A stretch of DNA of 64,000 nucleotides from Paraburkholderia sp. ZP32-5. Its GTDB lineage: Bacteria; Pseudomonadota; Gammaproteobacteria; Burkholderiales; Burkholderiaceae. The position numbers and the translations under genes were made by a program. Where the stretch lies: positions 2,480,001 through 2,544,000 of the forward strand of contig NZ_JAJEJP010000001.1 of NCBI RefSeq assembly GCF_021390495.1. The letters are read 5' to 3'. The stretch's first letter is position 1. Every line of letters begins with the position of its first letter. Under the pieces are notes generated by a model, which saw only the letters and a list, made by a program, of their open reading frames with translations, had not been told where the DNA came from and did not search any database. Positions 24,253 to 34,754 of the stretch are shown here, in pieces.

Positions 24253-25599
24253 TTATTGACTGAACAGGCGCCGCGTAGCCGGCGAACCCGCCGGAATCCC
24301 CGCCTGTTCGAGCTTCGCGTACAGCGTCATCAGCTGCTTTTCGATCGCCAGCAGCGCGCTTTCCGGCAACGGCCGGCGGCCATCGTCGACCACGCGCCCG
24401 CCGATACGCTCCGCGAGCGACTTCGCGTAGTCGCACATCAGCCGGAACGGCAGGATGTCTTCGTCGGCGACCGGTACGTCGAGCACCAGCGTGATCATCT
24501 CGCCGCCTTTATACGTAAGGTCGTCGCGCAGGAAATTGGTGTCGCCGAATTGCAGCATGAACACAGGACTTTGGCGCGAGTCGAGCTTGACGAAGCGCGT
24601 GCCGTCGCGCGACAGCAGCAGGCCGTCTTGCGACGCGACCGCCTGCACGTAGTTGGCCGACCACGGCGCGCCGTCGGACAGCACGTTGATCGACAGTTGC
24701 GCGTCGCACTGCGCGGCGAAGCCGTCGAGCTCGCGCGCCATCGCGACCGTTTCCAGCATGTCGGGAAATTCCGGCGCCGCGTCGAGCGCGTCGGCGAACT
24801 GCTGAACGCCGGTGACGAACTCGGAAAACTCGAGCTCGTTCAGCGCGCCGCTGCGATTGGCCAGTTGCGCGGCCGCGCGCAGTTCCTCGTAACGCGCACC
24901 GTTCTGCAGCAGTTCCCACGCACCGCCGCCTTCGGGCTTGCCTTCGATATGCACCGGCTTGCTGCCCGCGCGGCGCAGACGCTGCGCCAGCGGAATCACC
25001 TTGTCGCCGGCTACCGCGCCATTCAACCGGATCGGCACGATGCAGTCGATACGACGATCGACGATCGCCGGCGGCGCCGACGAAATCGTCGTGGCGGCGG
25101 GAAGAATCGGCTCGACGCGATCCTGCGCCGCCTGTGCCTGCGCCTGCGCTGGTGTCTGTTTAGCCGCGCTCGCCTCGGCAGACCGCTCCGTCTCGCCGGC
25201 TTGCATCGCGGCGTGGTCATGTCCACCTTCGGCCTCGGCCGTGGCATCGGCGGCCGGATAACCGTTCGGCGAGGTCATTTCGGCCTGGATATCGGCCGGC
25301 GTATCGAGCGGCGCCGCACTCGCGCCGAACGTCGGCTCGACACGCGCAGCGGTCGGATCCGCGCTCACGTCAGCGCCCGACGCGCTCGCCGCCGGCTCGC
25401 GCCGCGTCGTGGGCCGGGCCGGTTCGATGAACGGGCTCTGCTCCTCATGCTCGTCCCGTGCAAAGCTCTCGGCGGTCTCGGCCGGCATTGGCCGCGGCAT
25501 CTTGCGGCGCACCTTCGCGCCCTGCCACGCGTTGTACACGACCACGCCGCCGACCACCACGGCGCCAGCGCCGATCAAACCGAGTGTCAACTCGTCCAT
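24253..25599 (-). CDS. zipA: ZipA-like cell division protein
   Basis: ZipA tethers FtsZ to the inner membrane. The 448-residue product has a short N-terminal membrane anchor (MDELTLGLIGAGAVVVGGVV, then Tyr-Asn-Ala-Trp and basic KVRRKMPR). A ~200-residue variable acidic/Ala/Pro linker follows. The C-terminal domain of roughly 200 residues holds the FtsZ-binding fold (FMLQFGDTNFLRDDLTYKGG and ITLVLDVPVADEDILPF). Betaproteobacterial ZipA diverges strongly from E. coli outside the C-terminal domain. The ATG at 25599 gives the membrane anchor directly; the upstream open frame has no anchor-like extension. It follows smc by about 110 bases. Confidence 0.88.
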   Translation of the reverse strand: MDELTLGLIGAGAVVVGGVVVYNAWQGAKVRRKMPRPMPAETAESFARDEHEEQSPFIEPARPTTRREPAASASGADVSADPTAARVEPTFGASAAPLDTPADIQAEMTSPNGYPAADATAEAEGGHDHAAMQAGETERSAEASAAKQTPAQAQAQAAQDRVEPILPAATTISSAPPAIVDRRIDCIVPIRLNGAVAGDKVIPLAQRLRRAGSKPVHIEGKPEGGGAWELLQNGARYEELRAAAQLANRSGALNELEFSEFVTGVQQFADALDAAPEFPDMLETVAMARELDGFAAQCDAQLSINVLSDGAPWSANYVQAVASQDGLLLSRDGTRFVKLDSRQSPVFMLQFGDTNFLRDDLTYKGGEMITLVLDVPVADEDILPFRLMCDYAKSLAERIGGRVVDDGRRPLPESALLAIEKQLMTLYAKLEQAGIPAGSPATRRLFSQ

Positions 25600-25712
25600 G
25601 CATGCTCCATCAGCAATTCTTCTATTCGCGCGGCGCGGCGTTCGGTTCAGGTATCGCGCGGTCTTCATGCGAAGCCGCTGCGCTGAACGCACCCGCCTAC
25701 GAAGGCTTCAAC

Positions 25713-28700
25713 TTAAACAATATTCTGGGCGAAACCGGCGGCCGTTTCCATGTCGACCGCGACGATCCGCGACACGCCCTGCTCCTGCATCGTCACGCCG
25801 ATCAGTTGCTGCGCCATTTCCATCGCGATCTTGTTGTGCGAGATAAACAGGAACTGGGTTTTGTCCGACATCGCCCGCACCAGATTCGCGAAACGCTCGG
25901 TGTTGGCGTCGTCGAGCGGCGCGTCCACTTCGTCGAGCAGACAGAACGGCGCGGGATTCAGCTGGAACATCGCGAACACCAGCGCGGTTGCAGTGAGCGC
26001 TTTTTCGCCGCCCGACAGCAGGTGAATCGTCGAATTCTTCTTGCCCGGCGGCTGCGCCATCACCTGTACGCCGGCGTCGAGAATTTCGTCGCCGGTCATG
26101 ATCAGCTTCGCCTGACCGCCGCCGAACAGACGCGGGAACAGCTCGCCGAAATGACGGTTCACTTCGTCGAAGGTGCTTTGCAACAGCGTGCGCGTTTCCG
26201 CGTCGATCTTGCGGATCGCGTCTTCGAGCGTTTCGATCGCGCTGGTCAGGTCGGCCGATTGCGCGTCGAGGAAAGTCTTGCGCTCGCTCGCGGCCTTCAG
26301 CTCATCGAGCGCGGCCATGTTGACCGGGCCGAGCGCGATGATCGCGTTGTTGATACGCGTGACTTCGCCTTGCAGATACGACGGCTTCATATCCGGCGTG
26401 AGCTTGGCCTGCAGTTCGGCCTCGTCGACGCCCGCCGCCGCGAGCTGCTCGATGAACTGCTCGCCGTTCAGACGCGCGGCCTGCTCCTTCAGTTGCAATT
26501 CGTTGATACGGTCGCGCAGCGGCTGCAACGCACGCTCGGCGGTGAGACGGGTTTCGTCGGCCGCGCGCAGCTTCGCGGTCAGATCGTCGAGTTCGACGCG
26601 CGCCGCGCGCAGTGCCTCTTCCTTGACCGCGCGGATATCGAGCGCGTCCTGCAAGCCGGTGTGCGCGGTCTGCTCGTTGATCGTTTCGAGTTCGGCGCGC
26701 GCGTCTTCGAGAGACCCGGCGACGCGTTCGCTCTGCTCGTGCGCGACCTGAATGCTGCGCTTCAGCTCGTCGATACGGTTCGCCATGTTGCGCGCGGCAA
26801 AGCGCGCGTCGGTGGCGGCGCGATCGAGATCGCGCGCTTCGCCGCGCGCACTGGTCAGTTGCTCGTCGAGCGCTTCGAATGCCAGCTGATGATCTTCGAA
26901 ACGTGCCTGCAACTCGGCCAGCTCACCGTCGTGGCGCTCGAAGTTCGCTTCCGATTCGGCTCGCAGCGCGCGCTGCTCGTCGATCTGCGCGGTGATTTCT
27001 TCAAGCTCTTCGCGAATCTGCGTGCTGCGCTGCGTATAACGTTCGTGCGCCTGGGTGAGCTTCAGCACGTCCATCTGCAATGCGTGCACGCGCTGGGTTG
27101 CGCGTTCGGCCTGCTGCCGCACGTCGGCGAGCGCTTGTGCGGCTTGCGTATGCGCGGCTTCGGCGCGGATCGCGGTGGCCTTCGCCTCGTCGGCGAGCAG
27201 CGCCTGCGCGCGCACCTGGCGGCCGAGATTCTCGATTTCCTGCTGACGCCCGAGCATGCCGGCCTGTTCGGAATCGGCCGCGTACAACTGCACGCCGACG
27301 CGCGTCACCACATGGCCTGCCTTGACGACGAACGCGCCGCCCTCCGGCAATTGCGAACGCATCGCGAGCGCCTGCTGCAGATCGTCGGCGACGAACGACA
27401 GGCCGAGCCAGTCGCTCAGCACCGCGCGAATGCCTGCGTCCTCGATGCGCACGAGCGACAGCAGCGAGCGGAGCGTGCCCGGCGCGGCTGCCGCCGGCTG
27501 ACCCGCCGACGGCGGCGCGTAAAACGCCAGCTTGGCCGGCGGCGCGTCGGTCGCGAACGCCTTGACCCAGTCGAGATTCGATATTTCGAGCGCGGCAAGA
27601 CGCTCGCGCAGCACTGCTTCGAGCGCGGTTTCCCAGCCAGCCTCGACATGCAGCTTCTTCCACAGACGCGGCAGGCTGCCCAGTTCGTGCTTGTCGAGCC
27701 ACGGCTGGATCTTGCCCTCGGTCTGCACGTTTTCCTGCAACTGCTTCAATGCGGCAAGACGCGCGTCGAGCTGATGAATCTGCGCGCTTTCGGCCTGCAC
27801 GCGCTCCTGCGCGGCGCGGCGCTCGGCGTCCAGACGCGGCAGCGTTTCCTGCGCATCGGCAAGCCGCGCCTGCGCGTCGTGCAGGATTTCCTCATGCTCG
27901 GCCAGTTGCATGCGCAACTCTTCGAGCTGCGCTTCATCGGGCGCATCCAGCCCGCCCTCTTCCGACTTCAGCCGCTCCTGACGCTGCTGCAATTGCTGCA
28001 ACTGCTGATCGGCATTGCGCTGATGCGCGGCTTCGAGCTTGAGCGCCTGCTCGGTCTGCGCGATGCCGCCACGCTCGGTGTTCAGCTCGGCCTGCGCGTC
28101 GCGCCAGCGCGCCTCGAGCGCGGGCAGCGCGTCGTGCTTCGCGGCCGCGTCTTCTTCGGCGAGCGCGGCCTTTTCTTCGGCGACGGCCAGTTGTTCCTCG
28201 GCGTCGGCGATATCGTCCTGCGCCTTCGCGGCCTGCGACTGCCATTGCTCGCGCTGCGCGGTCAACGCGGCGATCTGCGCTTGCACCCGGTTGCGCGATT
28301 CGACGATGAAGCGGATCTCCGCTTCGAGCCGGCTTACTTCCGCATTCGCTTCATACAGCGCGCCTTGCGCGCCTTGCATCGCGTCGCTCGCCGAGTAATG
28401 GGCGACCCGCAGCGTTTCGAGTTCCAGTTCGACTTCGCGCAGCTTCGCAGTCTGCGCCTCGAGGTCGATCTGCGCCTGTTCGATCGCGCGCTGCTGGCGC
28501 TGCTGCTCGCCGCCCGCTTCGTTCTTGCGCAGCAGCCACAGCAGACGCTGCTTTTCCTCGCCGTCGCTCTGCAGCTCGCGATAGCGCGTCGCGACGATCG
28601 CCTGCGCTTCGAGCTTTTCGAGATTCGCACCCAGTTCGCGGACGATGTCCTCAACCCGCGTCAGGTTCTCGCGCGTGTCGTGCAGACGGTTCTCGGTCTC

Positions 28701-29234
28701 GCGGCGGCGTTCCTTGTACTTCGACACGCCGGCGGCTTCCTCGAGAAACACGCGCAGCTCTTCCGGCTTCGCCTCGATCAGGCGCGCGATCATGCCCTGA
28801 CCGATGATCGCGTAGGCACGCGGCCCGAGGCCGGTGCCGAGGAAGATGTCCTGGATGTCGCGGCGACGCGCCGGCAGATTGTTGATGTAGTAGCTCGACG
28901 TGCCGTCGCGCGTCAGCACGCGCTTGACGGCGATCTCCGCATACTGGCCCCACTGGCCCGCGGCGCGGCCGTCGGCGTTGTCGAAAACGAGTTCGACGCT
29001 CGCACGGCTGCCGGGTTTGCGGGCGGTCGAGCCGTTGAAGATCACGTCCTGCATCGACTCGCCGCGCAATTCCGACGCGCGCGATTCGCCGAGCACCCAG
29101 CGCACCGCATCGATAATGTTGGATTTGCCGCACCCGTTCGGTCCGACGACACCGACCAGTTGGCCGGGGACCTGGAAATGCGTGGGATCGACGAAGGATT
29201 TGAAGCCAGCGAGTTTGATCGAGGTCAGACGCAC
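25713..29234 (-). CDS. smc: Chromosome segregation protein SMC
   Basis: A 1173-residue condensin ATPase that compacts and segregates the chromosome. The N-terminal head begins MRLTSIKLAGFKSFVDPTHF with Walker A GPNGCGKSNIIDAV. Two very long coiled-coil arms flank a hinge around residues 510-650. The C-terminal head has the ABC signature LLSGGEKALTATALVFAMF, Walker B FCLLDEVDAPLDDAN and the His-switch region FLFISHNKIAMEMA. Length is normal for bacterial SMC. Partners scpA/scpB are not in the window. Confidence 0.97.
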   Translation of the reverse strand: MRLTSIKLAGFKSFVDPTHFQVPGQLVGVVGPNGCGKSNIIDAVRWVLGESRASELRGESMQDVIFNGSTARKPGSRASVELVFDNADGRAAGQWGQYAEIAVKRVLTRDGTSSYYINNLPARRRDIQDIFLGTGLGPRAYAIIGQGMIARLIEAKPEELRVFLEEAAGVSKYKERRRETENRLHDTRENLTRVEDIVRELGANLEKLEAQAIVATRYRELQSDGEEKQRLLWLLRKNEAGGEQQRQQRAIEQAQIDLEAQTAKLREVELELETLRVAHYSASDAMQGAQGALYEANAEVSRLEAEIRFIVESRNRVQAQIAALTAQREQWQSQAAKAQDDIADAEEQLAVAEEKAALAEEDAAAKHDALPALEARWRDAQAELNTERGGIAQTEQALKLEAAHQRNADQQLQQLQQRQERLKSEEGGLDAPDEAQLEELRMQLAEHEEILHDAQARLADAQETLPRLDAERRAAQERVQAESAQIHQLDARLAALKQLQENVQTEGKIQPWLDKHELGSLPRLWKKLHVEAGWETALEAVLRERLAALEISNLDWVKAFATDAPPAKLAFYAPPSAGQPAAAAPGTLRSLLSLVRIEDAGIRAVLSDWLGLSFVADDLQQALAMRSQLPEGGAFVVKAGHVVTRVGVQLYAADSEQAGMLGRQQEIENLGRQVRAQALLADEAKATAIRAEAAHTQAAQALADVRQQAERATQRVHALQMDVLKLTQAHERYTQRSTQIREELEEITAQIDEQRALRAESEANFERHDGELAELQARFEDHQLAFEALDEQLTSARGEARDLDRAATDARFAARNMANRIDELKRSIQVAHEQSERVAGSLEDARAELETINEQTAHTGLQDALDIRAVKEEALRAARVELDDLTAKLRAADETRLTAERALQPLRDRINELQLKEQAARLNGEQFIEQLAAAGVDEAELQAKLTPDMKPSYLQGEVTRINNAIIALGPVNMAALDELKAASERKTFLDAQSADLTSAIETLEDAIRKIDAETRTLLQSTFDEVNRHFGELFPRLFGGGQAKLIMTGDEILDAGVQVMAQPPGKKNSTIHLLSGGEKALTATALVFAMFQLNPAPFCLLDEVDAPLDDANTERFANLVRAMSDKTQFLFISHNKIAMEMAQQLIGVTMQEQGVSRIVAVDMETAAGFAQNIV

Positions 29235-29471
29235 GGCGATTTCGCTGTTTGAGAAAGAATGATAGGTGGCTCGCGAGGTGGCGCCAGTCGTTCACCGCCG
29301 TAGCGGGACGGTCCCACGCAACCTCGCGAACCTTCGCAATTCGGGCACCGGCTGCACGCGCCCGGGTCCTGCCCGCTTACCGTTCAAGCTACCGCTCAGT
29401 GACCGTTCAGTGGCCATTCAGGCATCGCTCGAACAGGCACTTACACGCACGCGCCGGCTAATGAGGGGGAA

Positions 29472-30497
29472 TCATACCATCGCGCGTGAGCGATTCTTAC
29501 CGCCCTTACGGTGGTCGTCGCGATCGTCGTGGCGGGGGTGCCCGTCATCGTCCGCGGAGGGCTCGTCGCATGCGTTAGTGCCGTCGATCGCCGGATCGGG
29601 CGGGGCCGTCTTCGTGCGATGGACCCAGCTCGATAACGCCGAGGCGAGCACGATGCACGCGCCGCCGGCCCATTCGCGCGGCCCCGGCATCTCGCCCGCG
29701 AACAGCCACGCGGAAAGCGCAGTCACGACGAGTTCGAACAGCATGATGATCGACGCGCGATTGGCCGGCACGCGCGAAAGACCGTACTGCACCAGCATGT
29801 TGTTCGATGCGAGCAGCAGCCCGAGGCCGAGCACCAGCAACGCCGCGGTGCCGAGATGCGCGCCGGTGGGCGGCGCGGGCATCGGTTCGAGCAGCGCCGC
29901 GAGCGCGCTGAACAACGCCGCGCCGCCGAAGATCGTCGCGGTGCGCATTTCGGGTTTCATGTCCGGCAGAACCCGGCTCGTTTTCAGGATCAGCACGTTG
30001 CTCATCGCAAAGCCCATGCCGCCCGCGAGACCCGCCCATTCGGCCAGACTGCCGGGCATCGGAATGCCGAGTTGCGGCGACCACAACATCGTCACCGCGC
30101 CGGCAAGCGACAGCGCGGCGAGCGCCGCGCCCGACCACGTGAGCCGCTCGTGCAGGATGAAATGCGCAAACAGCGCGGTCCATGCGGGCGTCAGATAGAA
30201 CAGCAGCAGCACGCGCATCACCTGGCCGTGGATGGCCCCCCACACGAAGCCGAGATTCGTGATGCCCGCGGCGAGCGCGAGTGCCGGCAGCAGCCAGTGC
30301 CAGCGCACGGTCTTCAGCGCGTGGCGCCGCACCAGCAGCACGAACAGGCAGCCGGCGCCGCTCGTCAGCGCGCTGGCCGCCGTGCCGGTCACGCCGAGCG
30401 CAGCCAGCATACGCAGCGGATACCAGACCATCCCCCATACCGACGCGCCCAGCATGATCGCGAGCGTCGGCCAGCCGTTGCGAAGCCATGTGCTCAT
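29472..30497 (-). CDS. EamA/DMT-family transporter
   Basis: A 341-residue inner-membrane protein of the drug/metabolite transporter superfamily. It has two tandem EamA repeats of about five membrane helices each (first repeat begins AIMLGASVWGMVWYPLRML; second includes GLAGGMGFAMSNVLILKTSR). The C-terminal ~35 residues are hydrophilic and unusual, rich in Asp, His and Arg. Substrate cannot be read from the sequence; characterised members export amino acids, nucleotides or drugs. It lies downstream of smc on the same strand, with 237 featureless bases between, and is divergent from dapC. Confidence 0.85.
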   Translation of the reverse strand: MSTWLRNGWPTLAIMLGASVWGMVWYPLRMLAALGVTGTAASALTSGAGCLFVLLVRRHALKTVRWHWLLPALALAAGITNLGFVWGAIHGQVMRVLLLFYLTPAWTALFAHFILHERLTWSGAALAALSLAGAVTMLWSPQLGIPMPGSLAEWAGLAGGMGFAMSNVLILKTSRVLPDMKPEMRTATIFGGAALFSALAALLEPMPAPPTGAHLGTAALLVLGLGLLLASNNMLVQYGLSRVPANRASIIMLFELVVTALSAWLFAGEMPGPREWAGGACIVLASALSSWVHRTKTAPPDPAIDGTNACDEPSADDDGHPRHDDRDDHRKGGKNRSRAMV

Positions 30498-30991
30498 GGG
30501 AAGCGGCTCCGGCGGGTAGGCTTCGGCGCCTGACCGGCTCGGCCGGCCTTTGCGGGGAGCGCTCCATACGGCGCGTCGCCGGGTGCGCGGGTCATGCTTG
30601 CGCCCGGCGTGCTCGCTCGCGTCGCATGGGCGCCAGCGAGCGCCGCGTGGTCGGGCCAGTTTCGTCCGCGTCCGTGCGGAATTGCTGCGTACATTCCTGC
30701 TCCTGCATGTCTCTTTGCGCGAACCGCGCGCGGTTCGCTTCGTTTCTGCCGCGGCCTATGCCAACGCACCGCCTGTTTTGAGCGAGGCCCGCAAGCCTTT
30801 TACGCCGCGCGCTCGCGTTGCCAGCGGGTCGCCGCGCGTCAGACGCGCCACGCTATAATCGTCCGTTCGCCGCCGCTGCCGGCTGGCCCGCCGCGCGCCT
30901 GAGATGCCGTTTCATGCGCCGCGCGCCCGCTGACGCGCGCACCCGGTTTTCCCGTATCCGTCCGCGTTCATCCGATCAGGCTACTTCGTCC
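30498..30991. other. Divergent intergenic region between the DMT transporter and dapC (494 bases)
   Basis: No gene is supported. It holds the dapC promoter candidate near its right end. Several short open frames on both strands are Arg/Ala-rich shadows of high GC content. Confidence 0.6.
30854..30859 (+). promoter_or_regulatory. Candidate -10 element upstream of dapC
   Basis: A perfect TATAAT stands about 130 bases before the dapC start. No good -35 is seen at 16-19 bases upstream, so it would be a weak or activator-dependent promoter if used. Confidence 0.4.
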
Positions 30992-32233
30992 GTGAATCCG
31001 CTACTCGACACCCTTCAGCCCTATCCGTTCGAAAAGCTGCGCGTGCTTTTCAAGGACGTCACGCCGCCGGCCGGCCTCACGCATATCAGCTTCGGCATCG
31101 GCGAGCCGAAACATCCAACTCCGCAACTGATCCGCGACGCCGTCATCGATTCGCTCGGCGGCCTCGCCGCGTATCCGGCCACGCTCGGTTCGGCGCCGCT
31201 GCGCGAGTCGATCGCGAAATGGGTCGCGCAGCGCTACAACCTGCCGCCGCTCGATCCGCTCACTCAGGTGCTGCCGGTGGCGGGTTCGCGCGAGGCGCTG
31301 TTCGCGCTCGCGCAGACGGTGCTGAACCCGCGCCGCGATGCCAGCGATAAAGCTGACGATAAGGCTAACAATCAGCCTGCGATCGTACTCTGTCCGAACC
31401 CGTTCTACCAAATCTACGAAGGCGCGGCGCTGCTCGGCGGCGCGCAGCCGTACTTCGTCAACAGCGACCCGGCGCGCAACTTCGCGTGCGACTATTCGGC
31501 GGTGCCCGCCGACGTATGGGCCCGCACCCAGCTGCTCTACGTGTGCTCGCCGGGCAACCCGACCGGCGCGGTGCTGACGCTCGACGACTGGCGCGAACTG
31601 TTCGCGCTGTCGGATCGCTACGGCTTCGTGATCGCGTCGGACGAGTGCTACTCGGAAATCTATTTCGACGAAGCCAATCCGCCGCTCGGCGGCCTCGAAG
31701 CGGCGCACAAGCTCGGCCGCGGTTTCGAGCGGCTCGTGATGCTCTCCAGCCTGTCGAAGCGCTCGAACGTGCCCGGTATGCGCTCGGGTTTCGTCGCCGG
31801 CGACGCCGCGATCCTCAAGGCCTTTTTGCTGTACCGCACGTACCACGGCACCGCGCTGTCGACGGTGTTCCAGAGCGCGAGCATCGCCGCGTGGAACGAC
31901 GAAACGCACGTGCGCGAAAACCGCGCGAAATACCTGCAAAAATTCACGACCGTGACGCCGATGCTCGCCGACGTGCTCGACGTGCGTCTGCCGGACGCCG
32001 CGTTCTATCTGTGGGCGAACGTCGCGCGCACCGGCCTCTCCGATACCGAGTTCGCCCAGCGTCTGTACGCCGACTATAATGTGACGGTTCTGCCGGGCTC
32101 GTTCCTCGCGCGCACCGCGCACGGCGTGAACCCCGGCCGCGATTTCGTGCGTCTCGCGCTCGTCGCCGATGTCGACGAATGCACGCAAGGCGCGCAGCGA
32201 ATCGTCGATTTTTGCCGCTCGCTGCAGCGCTAG
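30992..32233 (+). CDS. dapC: N-succinyldiaminopimelate aminotransferase
   Basis: PLP enzyme that forms N-succinyl-LL-diaminopimelate in lysine/peptidoglycan precursor synthesis. The 413-residue class I aminotransferase starts at GTG (VNPLLDTLQPYPFEKLR, the family N-terminus). It includes SFGIGEPKHPTPQLIRD, the substrate-binding CSPGNPTGAVLTL, and the PLP-binding Lys in LSSLSKRSNVPGMRSGF. Upstream open codons back to 30818 resemble nothing. The gene heads a dapC-dapD-ArsC-like-dapE run, which supports the specific assignment over a generic aminotransferase. Confidence 0.92.
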   Translation: MNPLLDTLQPYPFEKLRVLFKDVTPPAGLTHISFGIGEPKHPTPQLIRDAVIDSLGGLAAYPATLGSAPLRESIAKWVAQRYNLPPLDPLTQVLPVAGSREALFALAQTVLNPRRDASDKADDKANNQPAIVLCPNPFYQIYEGAALLGGAQPYFVNSDPARNFACDYSAVPADVWARTQLLYVCSPGNPTGAVLTLDDWRELFALSDRYGFVIASDECYSEIYFDEANPPLGGLEAAHKLGRGFERLVMLSSLSKRSNVPGMRSGFVAGDAAILKAFLLYRTYHGTALSTVFQSASIAAWNDETHVRENRAKYLQKFTTVTPMLADVLDVRLPDAAFYLWANVARTGLSDTEFAQRLYADYNVTVLPGSFLARTAHGVNPGRDFVRLALVADVDECTQGAQRIVDFCRSLQR

Positions 32234-32298
32234 GCCGTCGGGCCGCCTGAGCACCGCCTCCCCTTCTTCAGACTTCAACTCTTCAGAAAATCACGCAT

Positions 32299-33126
32299 AT
32301 GTCGCAACAACTTCAGAGCATCATCGACACCGCCTGGGACAACCGCGCCGACCTGTCGCCGAAGGCCGCGCCGGCCGAAGTGCGCGAGGCCGTCGCCCAC
32401 GCGATCGAGCAACTCGATAAAGGCGTTTTGCGCGTCGCCGAAAAGAAGGACGGCGACTGGGTCGTCAACCAGTGGCTGAAGAAGGCCGTGCTGCTGTCGT
32501 TCCGTCTCGAAGACAACGCTCCGATGCCGGCAGGCGGCTACAGCCAGTTCTACGACAAGGTGCCGTCGAAGTTCGCGAACTACACCGCTGAAGACTTCGC
32601 CGCCGGCGGCTTCCGCGTCGTGCCGCCCGCGATCGCGCGTCGCGGTTCGTTCATCGCAAAGAACGTCGTGCTGATGCCGTCGTACACCAACATCGGCGCA
32701 TACGTCGACGAAGGCACGATGGTCGACACGTGGGCCACCGTCGGCTCGTGCGCGCAGATCGGCAAGAACGTGCACCTGTCGGGTGGCGTGGGCATCGGCG
32801 GCGTGCTGGAGCCGCTGCAGGCGAACCCGGTCATCATCGAAGACAACTGCTTTATCGGCGCGCGCTCGGAAGTGGTGGAAGGTGTGATCGTCGAGGAAAA
32901 CTCGGTGATCTCGATGGGCGTGTACCTGGGCCAGAGCACCAAGATTTACGACCGCGAAACCGGCGAAGTCAGCTATGGCCGCATTCCGGCTGGCTCGGTG
33001 GTGGTGGCGGGCAATCTGCCGTCGAAGGACGGCACGCACAGCCTGTACTGCGCGGTGATCGTCAAGAAGGTCGACGCGAAGACGCGCGCGAAGGTCGGCC
33101 TGAACGAGCTGCTGCGAGGCGACTGA
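32299..33126 (+). CDS. dapD: Tetrahydrodipicolinate N-succinyltransferase
   Basis: Transfers succinyl from succinyl-CoA to tetrahydrodipicolinate, the entry to the succinylase branch of DAP synthesis. The 275-residue protein has a helical N-terminal domain ([20 protein letters not shown]) and a left-handed beta-helix of hexapeptide repeats ([40 protein letters not shown]). Length equals the family norm. The stop overlaps the next ATG by one base (TGATG). Confidence 0.97.
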   Translation: MSQQLQSIIDTAWDNRADLSPKAAPAEVREAVAHAIEQLDKGVLRVAEKKDGDWVVNQWLKKAVLLSFRLEDNAPMPAGGYSQFYDKVPSKFANYTAEDFAAGGFRVVPPAIARRGSFIAKNVVLMPSYTNIGAYVDEGTMVDTWATVGSCAQIGKNVHLSGGVGIGGVLEPLQANPVIIEDNCFIGARSEVVEGVIVEENSVISMGVYLGQSTKIYDRETGEVSYGRIPAGSVVVAGNLPSKDGTHSLYCAVIVKKVDAKTRAKVGLNELLRGD

Positions 33127-33491
33127 TGGCGCGCGGCACCAAAACCGTCGTCTACGGCATTCCGAATTGCGACACCGTGAAGAAAGCGCGTGTGTGGCTG
33201 GAAGAACACGGCGTCGAGTTCGAATTTCACGACTTCAAGAAGGCCGGCGTGACCGAGCCGCTCGTGCAGGACTGGCTGAAGGACGTGAAGCTCGACGCGC
33301 TGCTGAACCGCCGCGGCACCACGTGGCGCGCGCTGTCCGACGACATGAAGGCGGCCGCCGAAACGCAGCCTGGCGCGATCGCGCTGATGATCCACAAGCC
33401 TTCGGTGATCAAGCGGCCGGTGCTGGTGGTCAACGGTCGCGTGAAGTCGCTCGGTTTTTCCGCGGATGACTACGCGGCGCTGTTTGCATGA
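33126..33491 (+). CDS. ArsC/Spx-family protein (YffB-like)
   Basis: A 121-residue thioredoxin-fold protein of the ArsC/Spx family. It begins [20 protein letters not shown], with a single conserved Cys in PNCDTV, followed by ARVWLEEHGVEFEFHDFKK and IKRPVLVVNGRVKSLGF. The second and third Cys of true arsenate reductases are absent, and no ars genes are nearby, so arsenate reduction is unlikely. YffB homologues are glutathione-linked and poorly understood. It is overlapped by dapD and followed by dapE, an arrangement found in many proteobacteria. Confidence 0.88.
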   Translation: MARGTKTVVYGIPNCDTVKKARVWLEEHGVEFEFHDFKKAGVTEPLVQDWLKDVKLDALLNRRGTTWRALSDDMKAAAETQPGAIALMIHKPSVIKRPVLVVNGRVKSLGFSADDYAALFA

Positions 33492-33499
33492 TTTTTTAG

Positions 33500-34738
<1,239 letters not shown>

Positions 34739-34754
34739 GCGGGGACTATTTGCA

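Noticed and set aside
25458..29252. 1264-codon plus-strand frame opposite smc
   Set aside because: Coiled-coil coding DNA in GC-rich genomes leaves the antisense frame open; the translation is Arg/Leu/Phe-rich with no motif, whereas the minus strand has full SMC motifs.
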